64,000 bases of DNA from Rehmannia glutinosa (Eukaryota; Streptophyta; Magnoliopsida; Lamiales; Orobanchaceae). Where the stretch lies: positions 89,953,943 through 90,017,942 of the forward strand of contig CM071936.1 in assembly GCA_016081115.2 (NCBI GenBank), in the 5' to 3' direction. Below are positions 12,107 to 23,549 of the stretch, piece after piece. Position 1 is the stretch's first letter. Each line of letters opens with the position of its first letter. The position numbers and the translations under genes were made by a program. Under the pieces are notes generated by a model. That model searched no databases. It was given only the letters and a program-made list of their open reading frames with translations, and was not told the origin of the DNA.

Positions 12107-12140
<34 letters not shown>
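12107..12140. repeat. (TA)n tract right of TIR element 3
   Basis: About 16 TA units directly after the CCCC end of element 3. Confidence 0.95.
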
Positions 12141-12142
<2 letters not shown>

Positions 12143-13861
12143 ATTTTGTATAGAATTGCAACTATGCACCAAAGAGAAGTAATCAACCACTACCAATTCA
12201 AAATTAGTTAAATTAGGGTGATGTATAAGAACATTTGGATGTAAAAATATTAAAATTATTTAGCAACAAAATTACATTTTTTGATTTGGAAAGAACCAAA
12301 ATAATTTGTAAACTAAAAAAATATTTTTTTTTCGATTATTATTACGATTGTTTTATTTTTCATTATACTTAGTTAGTTCGAGGGCATTTAACTTAGCTTA
12401 TAAACTCTTGAAAACATCTCAAATAATATTTTTTTTTCAAAAGGGAATATTATAAGTTCTCAATTTATTAGATCTTATAAATTGCTTTTGAAAAACGTGC
12501 AGATGAGATCCCAATTTTTTTTCAAAAACAACCTCTTTTATTTTGACAATCTTACGCATAAAATATTCATTAATAAATAATAGCATCTTAAATGCTCTTT
12601 GATTTTATTTTATCCAATTATTCAACAACTTATTCCTAAAATAGGACTCAATATCTTATAAGCTCAATAAACATGTCATAAGATGTTAATACCTATAATA
12701 TTTTTTCTTCCACAAGGATCGATTAATGTTCTTGAAGTCCTTTGCAAAAACGATTTTTTTTATGCCATAGTCGAACTTTAAAATTTATGTTTTTTTTGTT
12801 TTCTTTTATTTGAGAAACTTTAAGGGGAAATTACATTAACTTTTTTTTGGTAAACATACCACAAAATTTTTCACTTTGTACCTATGTTTTTCTTTTGTTT
12901 TTTTTTTTTTGGTTTATATTTTTGATTTTTTCGTTTTTTTTCCTATATTGCTTTATTGGTTTTAATTGTTTTTTATTTTTTTTTCTTTGTTGTTTTGATG
13001 TTTCAAAACAAGTTTTACCTATTTTTTATTCATGTATTATTTTATACATTGTTTCTACTGTTTCGGTATTGTTCTATAATATTTTTACTTTTAATAAATT
13101 TTTTGTTGTTTCCATGTAGTGTTCAATGTGTAAATACAATTTTACCTATTTTTATACTCTTTTTATTCATGTTGTATTTTTAATATTTTTTACATTGTTT
13201 CTGGGTTGTTTTCATGCTGTTTTTAATGTTGTTTCAATGTTTCTTTGTTGTTTCCATGTAATTTTTATGTTTAAATACGATTTTTACCTATTTTTAACTA
13301 TTTTTGCTCATATGGTGTTTTCTTTATTGTTTCTGGTTTGTATCTATATTGCTTGTTGATTGTTTCTATGTTTTTTATGTTTTCATGCATTGGATCAAAA
13401 ATTGAATTGTATTTTTTTATTTATGTAGTTTCTATAATATTTTTAATTTATTTGGTTTTAATATGTGTTGTTTTATGTGTATATTTCTTGATTTTTTATA
13501 AGACTTTAAGTATAAAATGGATTATTTAACCAGGGCAAAATTTATTTTTTTCACTGAAATTTTAATAAAAGAAACATGTTGGAAACATGTTAGAAACAAT
13601 CTTGAAACAAAGCGTAAAAAAATCCAGAATTTTTGGCGGGAGTATAAAGTTGTGTAAAAAAAAGGTCGAGAGCATAAATTTGGGCAAAATAGTACCAAAA
13701 GCGTAAAAGGCTGACATTATTTCCAAAAAGTGGGGTATTTATGTTAATTGCCCAAAATTTAATTTAAGGTCTTTAAGGAAAATTAAATATAATATATTGT
13801 TATCAACTAACAAAGCTACAAGGCCCGAAGGAATAGTCCTTTCATTTTGTGGAGAGTTTTT
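12141..13861. other. T-rich low-complexity intergenic DNA
   Basis: From about 12840 to 13520 the plus strand is strongly T-rich, with loosely repeated phrases such as TTGTTTCCATGT and TTTTTACCTATTTTTA. The open frames here give Phe/Leu/Ile-rich peptides with no domain and look compositional. At 13570-13605 GAAACATGTT is repeated. No gene is supported. Confidence 0.7.
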
Positions 13862-14010
13862 CTTTTTTTTTTTAAATCTGAATAACAAAAATACAAAAAC
13901 AATATTAAAAAAATCCATGCACTCAATAAGATTCAAACCTATTTCTCTATAATAGACAATGACTTAAAGTGAAATGCATTAACCGCTAGGCCAAAATCAC
14001 ACTTTGTTTA
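13862..14010 (-). mobile_element. tRNA-derived SINE
   Basis: On the minus strand an RNA polymerase III A box, TGGCCTAGCGGTTAATG (13977-13993), is followed by a B box, GGTTTGAATCT (13929-13939). The 38-nt gap between them is normal for tRNA-type promoters. The element ends in an A-rich tract (AAAAAAAAAAAG) near 13870. Size and layout fit a plant SINE of about 150 bp. No clear target-site duplication was seen. Confidence 0.75.
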
Positions 14011-14049
14011 TTATCTTATTTATTTTAGATATGTACTATACATAAAAGG

Positions 14050-14130
14050 TATACAAAAAATTTAGGTCCCTAAATTTTGTAATTTTTTCGGGCCTGAATC
14101 GATCGACTCGCTCGACTTACAATAGGAGTG
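14050..14130 (-). mobile_element. Possible hAT-type transposon terminus
   Basis: The minus strand from 14129 reads CAGGACCACTCCTATTGTAA, then GTCGAGCGAGTCGATCGA and TTCAGGCCC. It resembles the GGCC-rich ends of plant hAT elements that carry TTF-type zinc-finger transposases. No transposase or partner end is visible, so this is tentative. Confidence 0.3.
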
Positions 14131-14452
14131 GTCCTGGTTGCAAAGATATTTTCATATATTGTTTTGTGGGTGTTTACATGTGTTATATTCTATATATACA
14201 AAATAATATTGAGATTATATAATATGAATTAATACTTCATTTAAAATTAATCATATTTTTAGAATAATACTAATCACATTTTAACATTTATTTCTTCAAA
14301 TATAGTATAGAGAGAGAGTTCTCGCTTTTATCACTCTAATCTATTGTTTACATTATCCAGCTAAAATATCCGAAATGGATAACCTCCAAAATAAAATCCT
14401 TTTTATATGCTATTATATTCCAATAAGGATGGAAGATTGTCGAGTTAGTATG
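14131..14452. other. AT-rich spacer
   Basis: No gene, repeat terminus or RNA feature was recognised between the possible hAT end and the Tat-like LTR. Confidence 0.5.
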
Positions 14453-14913
14453 TGTTAGGGGCAAAAATGATATTTAATAATTAAATATATTATTCGGTTT
14501 ATATATTGATTTAATAATAATTATTCAATGGTTATTGATGGAATAATTCAGCCCAAAGGAATCCGGGACTGGCACATAGGCTGATTCCTCCTACACGGCC
14601 CACAGGTCCATTACTTAAGTATAAAAAGGTATCTCCTCTTTATTTATAAGTACATTGACTCATAATTATTTTGACGCATTTAATTCAGTATTCGCTTACT
14701 GATTGTTCTCTCTCAGTCACTGGCTGACTTGAGCGTCGGAGGGGCTTCCATGGGACAACCCCGAGCCCCTCTAACGTTTGCGTGTGTGCAAGCAAGTTCC
14801 CGTCTGAAGAACTTCCAGCTCCTGCAGGAATAGATTAAAGAATTCCACCTTGGGAATAAGAACTTTGTGAGAAACCTTATCTTTGGAGTGATCTGCCATA
14901 AAAAGAAGCATCA
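14453..14913 (+). repeat. 5' LTR of a Tat-like Ty3/gypsy element
   Basis: The LTR probably starts TGTTAGGGGCAAAAATG and ends ...AGCATCA. Just after it comes TTTTAGCGTCGTTTGTGGGA, a variant of the TGGCGCCGTTTGTGGGA sequence normally seen after LTRs of Tat-type elements. A TATA box, TATAAAAAGG, lies at 14620-14629 and CTTGAGCGTCGGAGGGGCTT at about 14729. No matching 3' LTR was found, so the element is truncated or rearranged. Confidence 0.65.
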
Positions 14914-14953
14914 TTTTAGCGTCGTTTGTGGGAAATAGCCAAAGTACACGAAG

Positions 14954-16262
14954 ATGCAGAACCGATCTCAAGAACACGAAGTGGAATCCCAAGTTGCTGG
15001 CAATGGAGTCAGAGACCAATAGGAGGAACAACCACCAAGAAGACGGGAGGCCAACCCCATTTCCGCTGGAAGGGCGCCGCCTCCCGTGCAAGGAGAAAGG
15101 TGGTCGCCCCCTCCTCCTGGGGGAATCCGATATTGAGGAAGTTCTTATGATCCGGGAAGCCCTCCAAGCCCCACTTGACGAAGCCACACATAATGGTCAA
15201 AGACACCAGGCCACGGCCGGAGCCACTGGGAGACCACCCCGAGCTCCGCCCGTCGCTGAAGACCCTGGCTTGGGAGGCTAGGGAGGAAGAGATGAAGGAC
15301 GCGGCGAGAATCATAAAAATCTGCCACTAGCTAAGGAATCCCAAGTAGTACAGCTCAGCCAAGCCAACTCGCGGGATACTGCTCTAATGAGAATGAGCTC
15401 TGTGGCCCTTACTATTCTGACTGAATCACTACCTTTGGGAATCAAAACTTCAAATCTCCCAGAGTATTATGGAATTGGATAAATTTTATGCGAAGGTGGA
15501 TCTATAAGACATGACGAACGTCTCCTACTGCAAGGTGTTATGCACCACTTTAACCAAGTGAGCACTCACTTAATTCAATCAGCTCTCCCGATAGGATCAA
15601 TCTCTGGGATGAAAAAGCTCACTGAAGCCTTTATGCAGTAGTTCATTATCAAACAGAAGTGTCCTAATGTCATTGCTCATCTCTTTCAAGTAAAGCAGAA
15701 GGAAGAAGAGTCATTGCAGGACTTCATTAAATGATTCGTGGAAGCTATCAATAAAGTTGCCAACGTCCAGTACTAAACATTAGTCGGGATCCTGCAATAA
15801 AACCTCTGCCAGGGAAGTCTGAAGATGTCATTGGTAAGGAAGCCTTTGTCCACCCTGGAAGAGTTGTTGGGCCGAGTAGAGAAACAAACCGAGTGGAGGA
15901 ATCCACGAAGCTATAGCCTAACCTCAAGCAGAAGGCCAAAGAAAATAATAGTGACCGGCTAGAGAAGAGTCGTAGAAGGAGAGTTGGGGGAAGAAACTGC
16001 GAATCACAACTCATCCCTTAAATGAATATTAGCCGCCGCACAAAAAAAAGGGGATCATAGAGCCTCCCCCTCCAATGACAATCCTAACAGAGCAAACTCT
16101 GACAAATACTGTCGCTACCACTGCGACCAAGGACATACCACTAAAATTTACTTCTAGTTGAAGAGAGAAATCGAAAGGTTAATTCAAGAAGGTTATCAAA
16201 AGGATTATGTGGGTCGGTGCAAGTTGCGGAAATAACCTAGGCAGAAAGAGTTTAATCGCGTC
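14954..16262 (+). pseudogene. Tat-like Ty3/gypsy gag, decayed
   Basis: ATG at 14954 opens a frame (MQNRSQEHEVESQVAGNGV...) that soon breaks. Further on the Gag core appears in pieces: KLTEAFMQ, stop, FIIKQKCPN, then HLFQVKQKEEESLQDFIK near 15610-15735. At 16106-16236 KYCRYHCDQGHTTKIYF and LKREIERLIQEGYQKDYVGR match the Cys/His region that ends Tat-type Gag proteins. Many in-frame stops (TAG, TGA) replace sense codons. No protease or RT follows. Confidence 0.8.
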
Positions 16263-17096
16263 GGAGTAGACGAGTCATTGTAGTCACCTAGGTGAGTTGT
16301 GATGTACCCTCAGTCTCTCTTTCCCACTCAGTATCATTAATGTTAAAAGTTGGATCAAAATCGCCATCAGTTAAATTTTCTATAAATATCTGGAAAAAAA
16401 AGAAAAAAATGTGGTTAATAAATCATACAATCACAATATTATAATTCTTTTACCATACTCATGTCTCAAACTATACACTAAATTTTTAACTCCACTTTTG
16501 TATTCACGTATGAGAAAATTTCATAAGATAAGAAAAACTAATGAAGTCTTCGTCTATCATTCCAATTGAGGAATCTCCATCCGTATGTACAGTACCACTA
16601 AAAACCACATGGCATTATGAAACTACTGTTGTCGAGCTTTGGATGGCTAAGTTGAGCCAAAAGCATAGCCCATAATTTTGAACAAAGAAGCCATGTCATG
16701 TAGCAATGTGTTTGAATGAGCATCATTCATTAAATAATTAAAGTACATGAAATCATAGCAATAAAACATTCAAGCTTGTGTAAAAGAAACAGAACAACAA
16801 GTAAAATAAGAAAATATCACCAATCAAGAATCGAAACTGGAAGATAAATTACAAATACTCACATATAAAACACATCAACAAAGGGAGGTGAAAAAATACA
16901 TTGATCTTTTGTTTTTCATTCGTCAAATCTCAAGTAATGAAACACAAATCATCGTTGGTTTCTTTCCCACTTCTAGTAGATATATTTTACATGGGAACCG
17001 CTTCCAGTGGATATATTTTATGTGGGAAAAGGTTTTGTGTTTCTCTCTCAATCTTATCTAGTGTTTTCCATTTCTTCTTACTTTTAAAACTTGAAT
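16263..17096. other. Spacer, no recognised gene
   Basis: This AT-rich stretch separates the Tat-like gag from the SIRE remnant. At about 16965-17030 there is a short imperfect direct repeat, TAGATATATTTTACATGGGA versus TGGATATATTTTATGTGGGA. No domain-bearing frame was found on either strand. Confidence 0.5.
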
Positions 17097-17219
17097 TGAG
17101 AACCTATTATTTGGGGGATGGCCTGATTTAAGAAAAAATAAAAATTAGATCCAAATTTGATAAGGATTAAAATTTGGGCCTTAAAGTAATATATTTCCTT
17201 AAATTTGGTCTCCCATTAT
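17097..17219. mobile_element. Fragment of the long foldback MITE family
   Basis: TTGGGGGATGGCCTGATTTA, then AAATTTGGTCTCCCATTAT, matches the right arm of the palindromic element at 61486-62379 (TTGGGGGAGGGCCTGATTTG and TTCTTAAATTTGGGTCC). It carries an internal deletion and only one arm is present. Confidence 0.55.
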
Positions 17220-17289
17220 TAACTTATTGCACATATATATGGGGTGCACACTATTTTCCTAGTTTGCATGTGTTAGAAGTTGTATTGTA

Positions 17290-19505
17290 TAGAGTGCAAT
17301 CCAAGGAGTTGAGACTCCGAAGGATGCCACTGAAGACCCTGAAGCAGTTCCGTCTGCTGAAGGGATATCTGAAGACCCTGCAGTGGTTGACACTGCACAA
17401 GGGACTGTACAAGGCCCATCAGCGGTTGAGACTGCTGATGGTACTGAAGGCCTAGAGGAGGTTAAGACTTCCCTAGGTAAGAAAGCTGTTGAAGATGTGC
17501 CTGCCCCTCAAGAAGAGATCATTGAAGAAGAGGAGACCAGTGCTCTTCAAGACTCTCAAGAACGTCGATGTTGAGTTCTTGAGAAGTATTGATGAAGCAG
17601 AGTCCATCCCCATTGATAAATCAAATGAGGACAAAGCTGATGAGGAGGCACGGCAAAAATGAGTCAAGCCAGTGATAAGGCTACTCCTGTGAAATTCACA
17701 ATGGTTGATGGCCCATCCCCAATGGTGCCATCACCCTCCAATGACGTTGATAAGTCAGTCGAGGACCAGACTACTCAATAAGAAGAAACACCTGATATCG
17801 AGGAATTTGTTAAGACATCTGAGGATCAGTTAGCTCAGCAGGCTAACACAGCCGCTCAAGATGCCGATGACACTGAAACAGCTGAGGCACATAGAGCTGA
17901 TGAAATTTTGAAAAAGAAGGGAAAGGCTCCACAAGTCGAGGACGTGGAGATTCCTATTTTTCCTAAGGAATTATTTGCGGAATACTTTCCGTTCGAAGCC
18001 AATATGCCCTTCGAAGAAGAGTCAGTCACCGAACATGCCCGATATACCATCCAGGTCCCACCAGAAGAACGTGGAACTCCAGCTGATACAACTATGGTGC
18101 CAATTAGATTCACTTGATGTTGTATGGCCAGAGGAACAATCCGTTGACGCAGTCGATTTTCGTAAAGCCTTCAAAGCCATCTGTGCTGAAATAGAGAAAA
18201 TGGAGCATGGTGTTGCAGCATTAGACCAATGGCTAAACAACAGAGATGCAAACATCAGTGGAGATATTCTAGGAGTTTTATTGAGAATCCGGGAATGTGT
18301 TGGGCAGACAAAGGTATTAAGGCGTGAGCAGGTCACCTATTTCAAGTCCCTATTCGCAACAATGGTGATCTGGAGCTCAGATAATGCCGAGTTTCAACAA
18401 CGGGAAAGGGACCACATGTTTAGGATGGATCAATCGCATAAGACTGAAATAAAGGTGATGGCAGCTGAGACCATGGCTTTGAGATCAGAATTCAGAATAA
18501 CACACTCCAAGACTCACGATAAGCACGACATGATAAATAAAAAGATTGATCTACTCCTCAGTGGAATATTCCCTACTTGGCTCTACACCTTGGTGATGAT
18601 GCCATAAGGGGGAAGAGGAAAGTAAAGAAGAACAGCGGAGTGATAAGGAAGGAGTGAAAGGGGAAGCAAGCAAGGGGGAAATTTCAATGAAAAGCCACCC
18701 TTGAAAATCACGTTTGCTAAGACCCCACAACAGAGTGGTGTTACAGCCTCATTTCACAGCAAACTACCGAAAGAGCTGACATTAGAAGAGAAAGCTGAAT
18801 TGGTAGTTGAACAGTCAAGAAAAGCCATTGAAGCTGAGTTTGACAAGGTAGCTAAGAAGAACTCCGAGAGAATAAAATACGTAAAAGCAAGGTATGACGG
18901 CCCCCTAGCTAGTTTGTTGAAAGATTCCCCAGTTGTTCGTCCCCCTCGAGAAATCATGATTCTGGATGCAGGATCTGAACCTTGATCTCTAGAAGAGTTT
19001 CAAAATCTAGCTGCTGAAGGGTACTTCAAGAAAATGACTCTACTACAGGTGTGGGATTTGTACTGGGAGAAAAGACTCAACTTGTGCAAATCAGCTGAGA
19101 TGCAATAGAGTTCAAGAAGTCAATCGACTAGGAAAACTCCTATACAGTACACTCCTAGAGGAGGAGCTGAGTCTTATCGAGGAAGGGGAAGGTTTGGAAG
19201 TGGTGGAAGAGGCAGAGGTATTTCACCACAGCTAAGACCTAAAGATGTAAGGTACGTTGACCCACAGAAGAAGGGAATCAACTACTGGGCCGTGTGCGAT
19301 ACACATGCAAGCATTGAAGTGGAAAGAAAGAATGAGGAGGCTCGGAAGAGGTAGGAAGCTAAAAATGAAAGATTGGATCGAGAGTGGGAAGAAATACAGC
19401 GAAGGGAAGACCCTGCTGCTAAAAGAGCTTATGAAAGGAAGAAAATGGAGAGAGCTGAAGAAGATGAAAGAAGAAGGAAGCAGCCGAGGCGTCGAAGACG
19501 GCTGA
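17290..19505 (+). pseudogene. Extra 3' ORF (env-like) of a SIRE-type Ty1/copia element, decayed
   Basis: The reading frame shifts several times but the pieces are continuous. There is an acidic Pro/Thr/Glu-rich start (DPEAVPSAEGISEDPAVV), then EILKKKGKAPQVEDVEIP, FPKELFAEYFPFEANMPF, VTEHARYTIQVPPEERGT, an alpha-helical Met/Lys/Glu-rich middle (17975-18607), and a basic end with RGGAESYRGRGRFGSGGRG and a Glu/Arg-rich coiled-coil-like tail. It stands directly before a polypurine tract and an LTR of SIRE type, where SIRE/Maximus elements carry their extra ORF after pol. The role of that ORF is unsettled. Gag-pol upstream is missing, so the element is 5'-truncated. Confidence 0.65.
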
Positions 19506-19768
19506 AACCCCTTCATATGTATTTTACTTTAGCTGTAAATACACTCTTGTAAGTTTTTCCTTATAACTTTGGCACATGTATATTGTTGCTATAATAAAGC
19601 TCTGATACAGTGTATAGGGTATACTTTGTTAAAGCGTTGTAAAGTGCGCTGTAAAGTGCAAGAATGGTATGTTCAGTAAATTGACATATTTCACACATAC
19701 ATTCTTTGTTTCTGCACTATTTACTTTCTGTATTTATTTAAGTTTTGGCATCATCAAAAATGGAGAAT

Positions 19769-21243
19769 TGTTAGAAAAATTTATGTTTAGATTTTGATGA
19801 TACCATTTAGAACTTAGAATAGGAAGTTGACACCCCATTTTCCTTGTAACTCAACTTGTAATAGATAGGACTATTTGAGCTGAGTTGGAGTGAGCTAAGT
19901 TGAAGATTACAAGAGTCGGCTGAAGGTTAAAGAGAAGACTCAGCTGTGTGTCAGTTGTATGAAGCCAAGTGAAGGATCAGTCAAGTGATAGAAAATATGT
20001 CTCAGTCAGCTGACTCTCAACTAAGTCATTCCAAATGATTGGAATCGAATGTCAAAGGGGTATACAACATACAAGACTTGAAGAAAACTGATAGAGATCC
20101 GTTGTCAATACAAGTCAAGGTTTTGCTAGAAATAGGCCTATGTCAGGCTGCCAGCAATAAAGTTATTTTGCTGAAAGAGTGCAAAAAGCAAGGAACCAAT
20201 GGAATATACCTGAAAACCTGCAGAGCTCAAGGAAAGGCTGCAGAGCATTAAATTCATGGTACGATCCTCATCAATGCTGCAAGGACAAGACATGCCAGCA
20301 ACCTACGTGTGAGATTTAAAATATATGTCTATCTCTTCAATGTACATATTTTCAAATCTGCACTATAAAAGGCAGAGGAAGCAAAGCGAGATAAGGTTAC
20401 CCGACCAATTACAAATTACAAGCATACAAGCGTTCAAGCAAACCTGCAAATAATCTCAAGCTTTCAAAGATAATCCTCAAGCCTAAAATCGAAGGAACTC
20501 AATCCAACACACTCAGTGAAGGAAAGATTACTTCATCAAGTTGAAGAGGAAATTGTTTGAAGAACAAAAAAGGTCTACTCTCCAAGGTTGAAGAAGAAGT
20601 AGTAAGTTTCAAGTTCGAACCATAAGCTTTGGGCTCGTTGGAAGGTTGTGTGATCAATTCCAAGAGTTTGAAGGAGCTAAAGTAGACAGACAGTCGTTTT
20701 GTTAAGAAGCTGAGTCCCAGGAGCAGCCAGCTATGTGATCAAGGCTGACTCGGACTATTGACTGCTTTGTAACCAAGATCTGTTACTTAGTGGATTCCTC
20801 TAGGAGTTGTGAAAGAGTGGATTAGAGGAATTACCCCATCCTCCAACCACTATAAAATTGCTTGTGTCTTATTTACTTACAACACTCTAATTTCTTGCAT
20901 ATATGTTATATCTGTTGTTAAGTTATAATTGTTAAGCTCAACTAATAATAACCATTGTTAAAAATAAGTTTAAAACAACAAGAGTGAAAAGTTTTTCATT
21001 GAACAAAACCAAATCAACTATTAAGTTAAGTGTTAGTTGATACCAGCTGAGTTATATTATCAACAACTCGATCGAGTCTGTTGAGTGGGTAACTTTGCTG
21101 AGTAAGCCAACCTAGTTGTCTCTCAAAGGCTAAGTTGATTTGTGTTAACTCTGAAAATATCTAAAATGACTAAATCAAAAATTTGGTTAGGTTTATTCAA
21201 CCCCCCCCTTCAAAACCTTACTACTCACCCCTTGGGACCTACA
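19769..21243 (+). repeat. 3' LTR of a SIRE-type copia element
   Basis: The polypurine tract AAAAATGGAGAA (19756-19767) follows GGCATCATC, the usual SIRE context. The LTR then starts TGTTAGAAAAATTTATG and ends CCTTGGGACCTACA at 21243. Length is about 1475 bp. A TATA box, CTATAAAAGG, lies at 20363-20372. The partner LTR is absent, so no target-site duplication can be assigned. Confidence 0.8.
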
Positions 21244-21269
21244 GTTGACCCATACTAAAAAAATTACTT

Positions 21270-22255
21270 TTAATGTCTAATACATAAAAGACATCAAAGA
21301 TGTGTTTATGGTCTCCATTCTTCAAGTTGATAGGGATTCACCTTTTTCCAGTTATTGGTATAGTTCTTCTATCGCCAAACTTGACATTAGTACGAAAAGT
21401 CTTGTCAAGATCAGTAAAGAACTTCTTCTTTCCATACATATGATTGGTGCCCTCAGTGTCAAGAAACCATATGTTGTAATCTAATTTCATTAGTTGTAGT
21501 GGCCATCAAAATAGCATGACCACTATCCGTATCCTCGTATTATCATCTTCTTGTATACAATGAGCCTTCTGAGTGTCATATTTATATTTGCATTCATTTG
21601 CATAATGACCACATCTATTATAAAAATAACACTCAACATTAGATTTATCATACCTTCCTCTACCACGTCTATGGCCTCGACTTCTTGAATTTTGTAGATG
21701 ATTTAGTTTTTCTTGATCATTGCCACCAGTTACCCCATGGTTGTTGTTATGGCCTTCTAACCTTTATTGGAGTAATTGCCACCATGTCCTCGTCCTCTAC
21801 CACTGGAAGTGCCAGACTTGCGGCTTGTCTCACCAATGAAAACTTGAAATTGGAGGGTCTGCTCAATTAGTTTCTCAATTTTATTCTCATTCATGCCCTA
21901 CTCATGAGATTACAAAGATCCAGATACCTCTTTGACTATCATCCCGGACAAGTCATTGGCTTCTTGAATTGCCACTACAATAGCTCAAACTTAGGGTTTA
22001 ATGACCTTAATATTTTCTCCACCATGGCTTGTTCGGTGCAAGCCTCTCCATTTATTTTCATTTGGTTCGTCAAAGTAGAAACATGACTTATGTAAGGATC
22101 TAATGTTTCCGACAACTCCATTTGCGAAAGATAATATTGATGTCTCAAAGTTTAAAAATGTACCCTTTTAATTTTCTCCTTACCTTTGTATAATATCATT
22201 AGAATTCCCAAGCTTCCTCTGATGTACTTGTTGATCCTGTTAGAGAAGATAATTT
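21270..22255 (-). pseudogene. Ty1/copia gag and protease fragment, decayed
   Basis: On the minus strand the UBN2-type Gag core is readable: MELSETLDPYISHVSTLTNQ, MKINGEACTEQAMVEKILRS, LNPKFE, then QTLQFQVFIGETSRKSGTSS and an RGRGHGG stretch. A zinc knuckle near 21630, ECYFYNRCGHYANEC, has Tyr at the position of its second Cys. At 21480-21300 the protease region reads WFLDTEGTNHMYGKKKFF, where the expected Asp-Thr/Ser-Gly has become DTEG. Stops and frameshifts are frequent. The rest of pol is missing. Confidence 0.8.
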
Positions 22256-22403
22256 GAGGCACGACACAATTTACTGATACGAACAGGGCACAAAGTTATA
22301 GGGTTTGGACCAGTGTGTATCCTGATACGATCTTTCTTCTCAACAACTATGTTATAGGTGTTTGGCTAATAATTCCAAAGCCCAACAAGCTGTTTCCATC
22401 TCA

Positions 22404-22474
22404 AGGCGAGGCGGGATTCGAACCCGCAATCTTTGGTCATGAGCCGATGAGTTCACCATTTCCTCTACCCCGCT
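22404..22474 (-). tRNA. tRNA-fMet(CAT)-like pseudogene of mitochondrial type
   Basis: The minus strand reads AGCGGGGTAGAGG..., anticodon loop CTCATGA (CAT at 22439-22441), and T arm GCGGG-TTCGAAT-CCCGC, ending CTCGCCT. The T arm is perfect and the start matches plant mitochondrial trnfM. The acceptor stem pairs poorly and the anticodon stem (ATCGG/CCAAA) is mostly unpaired, so it is probably not functional. A nuclear copy of mitochondrial DNA is the likeliest source. A SINE head is the alternative. Confidence 0.6.
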
Positions 22475-23549
22475 TCTTCCCCTTCTCTTTCTTTCACTAT
22501 TCCCACCAGGTTGCTTGGCCATGATAGAACCAACTAGTATGATAAGGACCCGGTTGGGGCGGTTCAGGCCAACATGATAGGCCCATTAAAAATCAAGTTG
22601 AAATCGGGATGGCTTGATAAACTTGATAAGGCCCAGTAACTTATAAAAATGTTTGTTAATATTTGCTAGGTTTTGTCATATCTCATCCTTAGACTAAATT
22701 TTAAAATTCATGTCACAGACTCTAGTTCACTCCGGTACTCCCCAAGGAAAGTTCTGCACCTGCTCATCTAGTCCAGCCCCTACCAGTGTCGGCAACGACA
22801 ACACCGTCTCCATCTTCACTTTTTCAGAATCTTCATAGCTCAAGGTGAGTCTTAATATAAATTTTTGTTGGAAGAAATCAGCGATGTCATTATATATTTT
22901 TACAAAGAGTATTGATATATTTTATGTTTGTCAAACTCAAAAGGTTCATTCTTCTTTTATATCCTATTGTTTGTCGCATTCCCTACTATGTGCACTCTTG
23001 AAATTGGTTGATTTCTAATTATTGAATTTTAGGGCTTTTTCTTTTTGCATTTTGTTCTTCTGTTTCTTGTTTATGGTATGTTGTATTCCTAATTCGAAGC
23101 TAATTACACGGTACTTGCTACTTGATTTTGAAATTATAGTTATGAACTTATGAGATCGTATGCTTACCTGCACTATGAATTTGATCGTATGCTTACCTGT
23201 AGTATGAATTTGTAATAACTACAGAGTATGAAATTGTAGCTTGTATAAGGCCATCATGAATTTATCAGTTAAAACTTAAAAGAGATATGAGCTAATTACA
23301 GGTATGTTATAACTTTATTTATTTATAATTTCTTATTTCACAAAACTTATAGAGACTTTGTTAAATTTAGGAAAATGCAAATCCTTTAGCATCTGAAACA
23401 GTAGATTGTCACTATTTTGTATTTTGTATCTTTTTAATTTAACTTTGTGTTTGCTTTGTAAAATTGGTTGTGGATTATTTTTCATTTTGTGTTTTATTTT
23501 AATATAGAGATCACTCTCTTTATAGAGTCATCAAGTACGGATAATCAAA
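22475..23549. other. Spacer, possibly 5' part of the hAT element
   Basis: No recognisable protein. With the MULE-type insertion at 23559-45721 removed, this stretch joins directly to the hAT transposase relic at 45759, so it may contain that element's leader. GTCACAGACTCTAGTTCACT near 22713 and a possible splice donor AAGGTGAGTC near 22842 would fit a leader exon. No hAT terminal repeat was identified. Confidence 0.35.

Noticed and set aside
12847..13529. Several Phe/Leu/Ile-rich open frames that look like membrane proteins
   Set aside because: They overlap in several frames in T-rich DNA, so hydrophobicity is a by-product of base composition.
15009..15314. Minus-strand frames of about 100 codons
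   Set aside because: Antisense to the Tat-like gag. The sense strand holds the family motifs further on.
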